Shown here: in pieces, positions 31,784 to 41,244 of the stretch
How positions within the stretch are numbered: the first letter of the stretch is position 1
Layout of the letters: each line of letters starts with the position of its first letter
Source of the DNA: Craspedostauros australis
Lineage: Eukaryota > Bacillariophyta > Bacillariophyceae > Mastogloiales > Achnanthaceae
Direction of reading: 5' to 3'
Length of the DNA stretch: 64,000 nt
Assembly (NCBI GenBank): GCA_026770025.1
Contig: JAMXDE010000027.1
Location: forward strand, 773,341 to 837,340
Made by a program: the position numbers and the translations under genes
Notes under the pieces: model-generated
What the model was told of the DNA's origin: nothing
Databases searched by the model: none
The model's input: only the letters and a program-made list of their open reading frames with translations

Positions 31784-32570
31784 TTGTTTTACCGCAGCTT
31801 TCAATACAACCCTTCTCCGTTAAATACGGTCCCAACCCATGTCGCACACAAACCTCGACCGATCGGAGTAGTATGGATTTGTTGTTCCGGTTTTGGACGC
31901 TTGTGGGAGACCGGTCATAATTTCATAACGAGTTCTGTGCAACATGCATTTAGTCAATAGTGTCACGGGACTCATTTCCGCTGAGTCTGTGTTGTCAATA
32001 CTCCACAGGATTCGTAATCGCCACTTGGGATCAGGATGAGCGAGGCTCGTCAGTTGTGAAATTATGTGCCTTGCGACTACCAACACTCACAAAGTGTACG
32101 TCTTTGGAGACACAAGGCAATCCGTAGTCGTACTTCCAGATTTGGAGGTGCTCGATGCAAGCGTGAAATTACAGAAGAGGGAAGCAACATCATTTCCCTC
32201 CATCCGACCAAGAATGAAGAGAAAGAACCAACCGATGGCCAACCGATGGCCAACGTATGTATGCCAACAATCCCAACACCACGTCGCTACCAAGAATCAA
32301 AGGAGGAAGACGACACAACAAGAGGAAGCACCTTGCGGCAATGGTTGTTTCGGACCAGCAAGAGGAGGGTTGGACGCAGCAAAGCAGAGCACAGAAGGAC
32401 TGTTGTGGTGGATGAGACTGATTGCGACGAGCAAGCGCAAGCATCCTTGGAAGTGGAAGCGCAGGTGGAAGTGCAGATGTAAGCGCAAGGACCTACTCTG
32501 CTCTACTCGACTCTAATCGTATCAAAAGCGACATCGGCGCCACCAAGATCACGAGGCTCGTCATCCCATC
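31784..32570 (+). other. Upstream region of seipin with possible 5' exon
   Basis: A plus-strand open frame ending at 32482 has charged, protein-like content (TSKRRVGRSKAEHRR, ETDCDEQAQASLEVEAQ) and is followed by a possible donor (AT/GTAAGC). It could be a 5' exon of the seipin gene, but I could not find an acceptor joining it in frame to 32571, so it is left unassigned. Confidence 0.3.
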
Positions 32571-34315
32571 ATGGCCGACACCTCCCAAAACCAACACATT
32601 GTTCGCCGCCTTATTTCGACTGCGTCTGATGTGCTGTTGCTCTCGTCTGCGTACGGGTTGCCCGTGCCATCATGGGCAACGACAGCCATCGCGATGAGCA
32701 ATGGAAACTCCAGCATCTTGCATCGCTCATCTTTCGTGCACAATGCAACAGATGGAGATGGCAACCACGGTGCAAACAACAATGACAACGATAATGACAG
32801 CAGAACCAGCGCAGATGGATTCATGGGCTTCATTCCCTTGTTGCAAACGCTCGTCATCTGCTGGAGCATAGTCATGGTGATCCTCTTGACATCCATGTTG
32901 TCCTACGGACTGTTCTATATCGTTGTGATGCCATCCCATGACATCACGATGCCACTCTACTTCGATTCCACTGAGATGTCCATCCCTCCAACTGAACATC
33001 ATCTCGTGCAACAATGGTGGCTGGAGCAGCAGCAGAAACAGATGCGAGTGCGGATGAGGGAGGACGGAAAGCACCAAATGGAGAAAGAGGGGTTACAAGA
33101 ATGCAAACAATATGAGACAGATATAGCCATCATGACAGCAGCAACAGCAGCAGCAGCAGCAACAGCGAGAGCAGTCATGAAGCTGGCGTCGAGTCGCAAC
33201 AGGAGACAGTCTCCCACTCATCACCACCACCATCGCATGGGCAAGCTCAAGCCCAAGCACAACCTCAGATGCCACCGCAGAACCAAATACCCAATCTTTC
33301 AGTCGATCAGCGGCGTGCCTTGCAACGATCGCCTTGAGCAACTGCCGATCTTTTCACCAAGCACACGCAATGGGAACCATACCTTGACCGCCATCACCCC
33401 AAACCACGACCTCGCTCCGCGTTGAAGGCAAACCAACCGTACGCCATCGAAATTGCGCTGGAACTTCCAGAATCGCTGACCAACCAAGAGTTGGGCATCT
33501 TCGGTGTGCACGTGACATTGCAATCCGCAAATGGAATGGCCCTGGCAACATCTGTGCGATCCACGCAACATCCGCACGAAAGCGACTGGATATCGCTGAT
33601 TCGAAAATGGACACTGCTGGTGCTGCATCTCGTCGGTGCTATCCCAGAAAATCGAACCACTGTGATCCCGTCGTATCATTACGTCATGGAACGCAATCAG
33701 CATCCGTTACGGTCCATCACTGTTCGGTTAGTGAGTAGAACTACAAGGCGGCGGCGAACACAGCGCGCGAGCTCTCCAGCAGCGTGGATAGAATGGACAC
33801 TGTCTCATGATGACGCTCTCTACAATGACGATGTGCAAGTCAGCGCAGCGCACGTTCGTATTGGAAGAGAGCTGAAGCCATACCAGTACGTTCTGAAGCA
33901 CTGGTTCTTCACGCGCGCGATGATTGGCATCAGCGCCATCTTCGTATTCCAATCCGCCTCTGTAATCCTGCTGATGTATCTGTGGGAACGCCGACAGCAA
34001 GGTCTTGAAGAAAGAGCCAGCGATGCTTTGCTCTAGCTGGAACTGGATGGATCGTTAGATTTTAACGGCGACAACAATAGTGGGATTGAGGAACATGATG
34101 ACACTGATGATGGACCCTGGTCGAGCACCTTGGTGCATGGAGTGCAGCCACAGTCGCAGGCGAATGCCGTAGTCGGCGAGGATGCCAACAGCACCAATGG
34201 CCAAAACACCGACGGTGATTCGACCAGTCCCGATATCGACCCCGATATCCACTCCGATGCTAACGCTGAGACCTCCCCTCGAAGCGAGTCTCCAGCAATC
34301 ATCGTGGATGAATAG
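32571..34315 (+). CDS. Seipin-like lipid-droplet protein, frame interrupted
   Basis: Seipin is an ER membrane protein that organises lipid-droplet formation. The N-terminal segment (ATG 32571) reads to about 33105 and holds membrane helix 1 (LVICWSIVMVILLTSMLSYG). After a frame change near 33110-33120 a Ser/Gln-rich linker follows, and then the lumenal seipin core: YAIEIALELPESLTNQELGI, ATSVRSTQ, and HVRIGRELKPYQYVLKHW. Membrane helix 2 is MIGISAIFVFQSASVILLMY. A TAG at 34034-34036 ends this frame just after helix 2, yet the same frame stays open past it to 34315 with an acidic tail (DPDIHSDANAETSPRS). The frame also meets a TGA near 33326. Introns, sequence error or decay could explain the breaks. 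The family call is firm; the gene structure is not. Confidence 0.72.
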
Positions 34316-35169
34316 ACCTATTGTTGGATCGTTGGGAAGACTTCGCTGTGGGCAGCGACGGGAGATACATGGTTCGAAATTCTCCATCGGAGAACATCAA
34401 GCTTTGTGCTCGCACCATGAGTCGCCCACCCGACCATGCTCCGCCGCGTGCAAACTCTACTCTGGTCCACTTGAGCGTGCACCATCCCATCCTCCTGCTG
34501 AATCAAGGTGAGAACGTGCGTTTCATCGATGAATCACTTTTTTGTCGGAATGCCAACGGATCTTTCGCAGTTTGGGCACGGTCAGAGACATGAGGAACAT
34601 GGAAAGCGTTGCCTGTGGTGTATGGACGGCAGAACAACCTCCGCAACTTGGGACAAGAACGGCAATTTCAGTGGCGATGGCTTGATCATCTCCACAACAA
34701 GCAAGATCGCCTCGCACTGGGGAAGTGTCACATGTACATACCACATGGTACGATACCGTCGAGATATCGATATATTTTGGGGCACGCCTCAAAGTAGTCG
34801 AAGACGCACGCGCGTCTGACGACCCGCTTGTACTCCTGCCATTTCGGTACGTGCGCACGTTGCGCTACAGATGGATATCGCGAAGTTGAGGAGGCGAGAC
34901 CATGAATCTGGTGCCCAACCATGCGAAAGCGCGAGCATCACCAAAAGATGAAAACGTGAGATCTGTTTTCCCGTCTATCTCTGCTGCTCATGCGTGCAGA
35001 TGAATGGTTGATGAGTGACGATTGCGCTTGACTTCTCTATTGCGGTATGTGGATATGCAACGCGATGACTAACATTAGTGATTCCGCTTCCATCTGACCA
35101 ACGGACCAAGTCCCTGGTCCTCTATTCCACATGTAATAGATATGATACATACTAAATCATACACCTGCA
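34316..35169. other. Unassigned conserved stretch between seipin and CRAL-TRIO genes
   Basis: Present in both blocks (B: about 60020-60885). Several overlapping open frames exist on both strands, with no recognised domain. On the plus strand a frame with RQFQWRWLDHLHNKQDRLAL and PHGTIPSRYRY is open in both copies, which may indicate an exon of an unknown gene. Confidence 0.3.
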
Positions 35170-37357
35170 TCAAGAACGCCTCTTTCGAGAGATGGGCTTG
35201 GTTGGTTTGCTTGATTTCGATGGTGCTCGCCTTCTCCGTTTCTTCGTTGCAGGCAGCAGTCTCTCATCTCTCCTTGCCCGAGCGAGATCCATCTCGCGCT
35301 TCTTGCGAAAGCCATGCGCGGCCTTGTCCCGTGCTTCCACGAAGGTGACCTCGATCCAACAGCCTGTCTCCTTGCACTTCTTGAGGAAGCGGCCCTTTCG
35401 CTCCTGCATCTTGTGCACCAGCTTCTCAGCGACGTCCAGCTTGGCCCACCTTGGCGCTTTGTCGTACTCGTCGAACATATCAGCAATGACTGCCTTCATG
35501 TACTGATTGCCGGAGTGCTCTTGAAACGGCCTTCCACGTCCCATCAGAATGTCAACTTCAGTTGGACTGCAACTTGGACGAATGCTGTCGCTTTCAATAG
35601 GATCAACCACCGCGAGTGGCAGTGATGAAGAAAGCTGCTGTGATGATGGCGGCATTGACCTCTGTTTTGGTGGGAGTGACAGAGTTGGCGACCTGCCATT
35701 ACGCACGACTGCAGCTGCTGGGGTGTCTGCGCATCGGTCTGCCGGTTGGAGATACACATCGGCATTCTTGTCTTCCTCTTCTTCAGCGTCTTGGACGACT
35801 TGCATCTCCGCTACGTCACTGACACCATTGCGCTCAGGATGATCGTGAGCGACAGAGGTATCATTCCCGTTTCTCATCTGCGTGGCCATTGCGGTTCGGT
35901 AAACTTCCAGCGCTTTGCGATGCATCAGCCAAGCACTGGCTCCCGCCATTTTGAGCATCCCCCAGTCATCGAATGGCAGGACCCGAGGTGACACGCCGTG
36001 CGAAGAGAGGCTCTTGATGTTATCAGCCAGCGTACCGAAGAATGGCTTGAATCGGTGGCGAGTATGATGGGCCAGCGAGAGCTGAAAAATGTCTACCATG
36101 GCCCTCATGTCCTTCGTATCGTCTGATAGGAAGTACATCCTCTTCACGTTCACCGGCGTGATCACGGTGGTCTGCTCGCAAATGTACATGTTCAGCCGCT
36201 GTTTTGGCGTTACATTCGGCATCATCTTGTCCAGGGCATGCACCATAACTACTCCGTTCTTCTGTGCCTCAACGTCTTCCACAACCGTCATGGCTGCGTA
36301 AAACAAGGCCCGGGCATTTGCCAAGGTGTCGAACATGCTTGGGACGAACTCTGTCGCTACGATTATGCGACTTCCATGCGCATCCTCGCAAGGAAGCGGT
36401 TGTACATTCCCAGCTTCCAGCAGAGCGACCGCTCCCGGGCACAGATCGGACAGCTGCACGTCTCTGCCTAGCACATGCGGACCGAACAAGTGCAGTTTGG
36501 CATCGCACCAGGCGATCAATCGCATCGCGGCTTTGTACGAGTCGAAGGAGGTGCAGCGCAGGAACTTGAGGCGCAGGTCCTTGTCTTCGATGTAGGCTTG
36601 ATTCGTCTGCTTGGCGATATCGTATGCGGTCCTGTTGCTGGTCGTCATGACCAGCTCCATCTCCATGTCGTCGAGCTTGGCGCTCACGAACGCGGGGATC
36701 TCCTCGCAGGGAGCGGAGCTCCCGGTGATGTCCTCATGTATGTGCTTGCGTTCTTCGGATGACATCGCGTGCAGCTCTTGCGCGATGATATCGGGGACCT
36801 TGAATGTGTTCAAGATGTCGTCGTTGGTCAACGGTGTGGTTTGCTCCGCATCTGCTCCTATTGCAGCGTTCGCAAATGCGTTCGCGCAAGCGGGATTGCT
36901 GTGATTAGCATCTTCGTTCGGTTTCCCGATCTAAGCACGGCAAGAGAGACGACGATGGATTGTGAGCTGTATCAACATGCGGTTTGGTTCACTGTTGGCG
37001 TTCCGGTTGCAACTGCATTCGTACTATTCTAGAATATTCTAGTAGGTATCTCCGCGGTCGTAGTCATCATCATGGGCTACGGAGAATCATCACCATTGCG
37101 CAAGTACTCACCTTGCCATCGTCGTCACGGAGAGTGCTGTCGCTGAAGCCACAGTTACAGCCGCTGCCGGTGTCTGAGCCCAGGTCTGATCTGGCTTCAA
37201 CGGTCTCATTGCCAAGCGTGTGAATATTATGTTCGCCATGACATGGAAAGCAGGATTCCAACAAAGAGCAGCTTGCCATGAGGAGCTCATCGTCATCGTC
37301 GCAATGTGCTAAATACTCATCCAGTTGCTGCCACTCGTCGGCGGAGAAGGTACTCAT
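35170..37357 (-). CDS. CRAL-TRIO (Sec14-like) protein with DUF6824-like domain, two exons
   Basis: Exons 37357-37112 and 36930-35170 (668 aa); the 181-bp intron has a GTGAGT donor and TTAG acceptor, phase 0. Exon 1 starts MSTFSADEWQQLDEYLAHC and is acidic. Residues about 130-400 resemble a CRAL-TRIO lipid-binding domain: RLKFLRCTSFDSYKAAMRLI, LFGPHVLGRDVQLSDL, TVVEDVEAQKNGVVMVHALD, and HRFKPFFGTLADNIKSL. About 540-640 matches a domain frequent in diatoms (DUF6824): DILMGRGRPFQEHSGNQYMK, GRFLKKCKETGCWIEV, HGFRKKRE. The C-terminus is a basic tail with KKRRRRAPSKS, a likely nuclear signal. The combination suggests a lipid-sensing regulator; this is inference. The gene is convergent with seipin and co-duplicated with it. 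Confidence 0.8.
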
Positions 37358-39264
37358 GGTGGGAGTGCTGGTCACGGTATCTGCAGTAGGGATGGTTGTT
37401 TCGCGCAAGATTGATGTCTGTGCTTGTGGCTTGAAGTGATGCTGTGAGCACGCTGTGCTGATCCGAGCTGGAGGAAGAGGGGCTGGAGGAAATTGAGCTC
37501 ACAGCGTCTCACGGCATCTTCGTCTGATGCCGAGTTTGCGGAAGAAACAGCACCTGCTGCTCCTGTTGGGAATTCGTTGTGTGGATGCAGGTGGGCACTG
37601 GAGTGGCCCATGTAGTGCCATAGCTCAGACTTCAAGCTTGTTCTGATCGAAATCACGCTTGTTGCGAAACGCAACAGGGGCAGCCGCGCTCCCCCTTGTT
37701 GTGCTTTGTCATGATGCTGGGAGCAGCTTGACTTGTCTTTTGGCTTCAGGTAGTATGCTCACAATGGCGCGGTGTCCCCTTGGGTACGCAAACGAATTGA
37801 AGAGGTAAAGCAGACAGAGAGCAGCTGGTTGTTGACATATCCTCAATGAGATGGCCTACATGGTGGGTACAGGGAGAACGTGGCTCTGTGTGTCCTGACA
37901 CATGAACCCCCAAGCATCGAGATGCATGCGCGCAGCACAAAGCACAGGAGCGGACGAGAACACTGCCGCAATTTTGGGTTCCTTCTTCGTTTCTCGTCCC
38001 CCCTTTCTCCGCCCCTTGTTCATCTGCGAATGTTTGTTGTGCTTCTTTCATCGAATGTCATCTTCCTCGGTCTCTTGATTTCGAGACGTAAGTTTAGGAA
38101 ACCGCCACAAACAGCAACGTTGTACATACAATGATGCATTATAATACGATGCAGTTGCGTTGATGGAAATGTAAGCTACTATTTCATAGATCCGTGATGT
38201 ATAGTAAGATAGTTGGATGCTGTGTGCCAGATCCTAATATATTATAGTTGATCCCAGCAGCAGTAAGCACAGGAAACAACCTCAGAAGAACAACAGGCAG
38301 AGAAGGGATGGAGAAACGAGGAAGGAACCCAGATCCCGGTGGGGTCCATGCGTCTCGGGACACGGTTCCTCGGCCATGCGTCCTGAGACGCGAAAATCTC
38401 ACCAGGGATATCCTTCTCCTTCCTGTGCTGGAATGTGTGGTCACACAGCGCGCACGTGTGCATCGAGGTGTTGCGTTTTTTGGCGTCTCCATGTGTCGGT
38501 GTCGCTCTTGGGCGTTGTGGCCAGGACGAACGCGCCCTCGATTTCGCGACACGGGATTGTTTGGTGAATGGTGTTGCTGTGTGTTTTGGGGGGCACCAAA
38601 ACACGATCACTTGGGGTATGTTTGGAGAAATGGTCACCCAACGAACTTTGGTCCTCCTCCGTTGCCACACACTCACCTACGCAATCCGAACCTGTCAATG
38701 ACCAAGGGTAGGAGAAGCCGGAACATGGGGTTCCGTGACACGTTACCACGCCATGCATCACAGAGACGAAAAGCTCCTGACACAGAAGTGCTCCCTCTGG
38801 TGCCTGAAGATAAATGCGTCTGGTAGAGAGCTGCAGCTGTTGGCATCGTAGCGCAATAAATCAATGGAGGGGTTCGAGTGGCCCCAAAACTTGGGTACTA
38901 AGACACACCAGGCTATCCGAATTTCAGGGGGAGCCCCGCAATAGAGACTGGTCTAGGCACAACCGAGACAGCCACTTTCGTGAGGATTTGGGTCTTTGCA
39001 ATGCCCAAGTGTCGTCACGCTTCGCTTTCTTCCTTTCCCACCTCCCACACCGTTTCATCAAACTGTTTGTTTCCTCATGGTACCAACATAGTTTTTCGCA
39101 TTTTTCCCAATCTGAACCAAAATTATTGATTCTACTGTCCAGATCTCTCCCTTTTTGCATCTTGTGTGTGCCAATCAACGCATGATTCTTGTCTCTTCTT
39201 GTTTCTTTCTGTCCAAACAGCAGCCACTGTTCAAAAACAAGGACGATAATGCCAACAATTGAGT
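37358..39264. other. Region without a recognised gene
   Basis: 1.9 kb. The part up to about 38237 belongs to duplicated block A and includes the CRAL-TRIO upstream region. Beyond it, two related stretches around 38340-38420 and 38725-38800 share CCATGC and GAGACG(C/A)AAA-type motifs, a possible old internal duplication. An open frame at 38248-38826 has no recognisable content. I see no supported gene. Confidence 0.45.
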
Positions 39265-39269
39265 ACTTT
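39265..39269 (+). repeat. Target-site duplication, left (element 1)
   Basis: ACTTT immediately before the 5' LTR, repeated at 45382-45386 after the 3' LTR. Confidence 0.95.
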
Positions 39270-39403
39270 TGTTGGTGTACGGTCGCATGACAGACGGTGC
39301 AGCAGCAAATCCCATGTTCACAGCCTCTGCACAGTCGGAAATAATCATAATCACATCATCATCACACACACAACACATCCCGTATCGTCTCCCGATCATC
39401 ACA
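39270..39403 (+). repeat. 5' LTR of element 1
   Basis: Starts TGTTGGTGTACGG, ends CCGATCATCACA. Identical by eye to 45248-45381. Very short for a copia LTR. Confidence 0.95.
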
Positions 39404-39412
39404 GGTTATGAG
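39404..39412 (+). promoter_or_regulatory. Primer binding site, half-tRNA(iMet) type
   Basis: GGTTATGAG begins directly after the 5' LTR. It is complementary to CTCATAACC, the anticodon-loop region of eukaryotic initiator tRNA-Met, not to a tRNA 3' end. Drosophila copia is known to prime from a cleaved half of this tRNA. Confidence 0.7.
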
Positions 39413-39537
39413 GAAATAAGCTTTAGTGCTAATCCTGCTACTCTGTACCCTCTGCTGTTACTGGAAATACCCATCCGCGCAGCTTCCTTTCTCGCTCCTT
39501 CCCTCGCTTTCTACACCCGTTCCACTTTTGCCCCATC

Positions 39538-41244
39538 ATGCCTGCCAAAAACGACCCTCTCAGTTCTGACGAACTCAAAGGTCTCTCGGACCTCTTCGCC
39601 CGCCTCAACTGGCACTGGGCTGGTCTCTTCGTCACTGGCGCTAACATTCAAGACACCCTCGACCTCTGGGACTTCCTTGAGTTGGACGATGACGTCTTCG
39701 ATGGGTTTCTTGCCGCATGGGCAAAGAACTCTCCAACCCGTGAGTTTGGTCTTCGCCAGCTCCGCGCGTATTATCGCGACAATCCCGACGTCGAGTCGTG
39801 GGTGACCACTCTTGACCGCGAAACCCTGCGCAAGTTCAGGCGCGACGGCAAGACGACTCCTGTCGACCTTTCTCTCAAGCCGCCTCCGCCTACTGATGGT
39901 GCCAGTGTGATACCGCCGCCTCCACCCACTGATACGGGCGCTCCGGCTGCTAGTGATGTGACCACTGCCGCTGCTGGCCACTATGGACCTGCCGCGGACG
40001 GTTCTGGCGTGCGCGTGCCCCCTGGTGAATCCCCAGGTGCCACCGTCGAGAGTCCGCTGGACATCTCCGGTGCCGCGCCCGCGCGTGAGCCACGAGAGTC
40101 GCACGACTACATTACTGGGTCAGGCCTTCCGTACTCGGTGGCCAATGGCAACCCTGCCGCGACCGCGCACTTCACCTACGACGCCATTCTGTCTCCCCTC
40201 GAACCCGATCGCGATGCGTTGGGCTATTGGCAACGGTGGACCAGTCAGTTGTCTGTCAACGATCCTGCCGACGTGCTGAAGTGGTACACCCACCTACAGA
40301 GTGAGGCAGATCGTATTGGCGTGGCCCTGGTTCCCCTTTCGCATTTCAACCCAAGGTGCTCCCTCATTCCCAGGAATGCTCCGCGCGACATCGTTCACCG
40401 GTCCGGGGTTCAGCTCAATCGTAAGCTGCAGGAGGATGGCGTCCTTGATCTTGACAATCCGTCTGTGAAGATGTACCACACTGCGTGTTTTGGGGTCATT
40501 CCTCATCGGCTCTCTGGGTATCTTCTCTTACATCAGGTGCTCCTCGACGCGTTCCAGCGAATTGAGCGCGCGGTCAGCCAAGCACCCACTTACTCGGAGT
40601 ACAAGGACATCGTGCTCTTTGCGGATGCTCTGCTTGCATACCAGCAGACAGAGACAGTGGTGCACAAGCGGCATTTCACCGATGTCGAGTTGACTCGCCG
40701 GTTTCTTGAGGATCTCCGTTCGAATGGCATGGACGTAGGGCACCTCATCACTTCCCTGGAGTTGCAGCCCGCGTCCAAGCGTGTGCCACCGCACTTACAT
40801 GTGTCGGCACTGGCTCGGTCCATTCACCCAGACCCTACCGCGGCTCATCGACCCATTGGGCACCGTGTTCAAACCCGCTCGTCTGCTCGGCAGGGCGGTG
40901 GTGGTGGCCCCAAGGGTGAGCGCAAGCGGTCTGCGTTTTATCAACCTGATAAAGACACGTTCTGCGAGGCTTGCCGCCGTGGTGGGCACAAGGCTGCCTC
41001 CTGTCTCAATTGGGCACGGCACCTGGCGTTCGCTGAACTCCGTGAGTCCAAGCCTGACCTGGCGTCAGCAGTGCTGGAGAAGTTCAAGGATACATACACC
41101 AAGGACAAGTCTCGTGCCTTCGCAAGAGCCCTTCAGGTGACGAGTGCTGACCTTGGGGCGGTCGATGAGTTGGACGAGGAGGACATCGCGACCCACGTTG
41201 CGAATATGCTCCTTCAGGATTTTGTGCATGCTGGCCAGGAGTAA
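39538..41244 (+). CDS. Gag polyprotein of element 1
   Basis: 568 aa, structural capsid and nucleocapsid protein of the virus-like particle. The N-terminal third is globular, followed by a Pro/Gly-rich linker and a capsid-like helical core. Near residue 480 is a zinc knuckle CEACRRGGHKAASC (CX2CX4HX4C) that binds RNA. The frame is intact. Its last 76 nt overlap the open pol frame, which is shifted by -1. Confidence 0.85.
   Translation: MPAKNDPLSSDELKGLSDLFARLNWHWAGLFVTGANIQDTLDLWDFLELDDDVFDGFLAAWAKNSPTREFGLRQLRAYYRDNPDVESWVTTLDRETLRKFRRDGKTTPVDLSLKPPPPTDGASVIPPPPPTDTGAPAASDVTTAAAGHYGPAADGSGVRVPPGESPGATVESPLDISGAAPAREPRESHDYITGSGLPYSVANGNPAATAHFTYDAILSPLEPDRDALGYWQRWTSQLSVNDPADVLKWYTHLQSEADRIGVALVPLSHFNPRCSLIPRNAPRDIVHRSGVQLNRKLQEDGVLDLDNPSVKMYHTACFGVIPHRLSGYLLLHQVLLDAFQRIERAVSQAPTYSEYKDIVLFADALLAYQQTETVVHKRHFTDVELTRRFLEDLRSNGMDVGHLITSLELQPASKRVPPHLHVSALARSIHPDPTAAHRPIGHRVQTRSSARQGGGGGPKGERKRSAFYQPDKDTFCEACRRGGHKAASCLNWARHLAFAELRESKPDLASAVLEKFKDTYTKDKSRAFARALQVTSADLGAVDELDEEDIATHVANMLLQDFVHAGQE

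Larger units (their letters stand above)
30679..38237. repeat. Segmental duplication, block A
   Basis: Direct copy of the unit seen again as block B. It begins at AAGTGAACAAACAACC (30679 here, 46738 there) and can be followed to GATGCTGTGTGCCAGAT (about 38237 here, about 63990 there). Contents in order: mariner fragment (-), small ORF (+), seipin (+), CRAL-TRIO/DUF6824 (-), and a downstream non-coding part. Removing the two insertions from block B gives nearly the same length (about 7.6 kb). Flanks left of the start differ, which gives a sharp left border. The right border of block B is outside the window. Confidence 0.93.

Noticed and set aside
38248-38826. 192-codon plus-strand frame downstream of block A
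   Set aside because: No recognisable domain, spans the possible internal repeat, and equally long antisense frames exist.
37358-39264. Zinc-finger-like minus-strand peptide (CALCDHTF) near 38450
   Set aside because: Only one Cys pair with no partnering His/His or Cys/His pattern at proper spacing.
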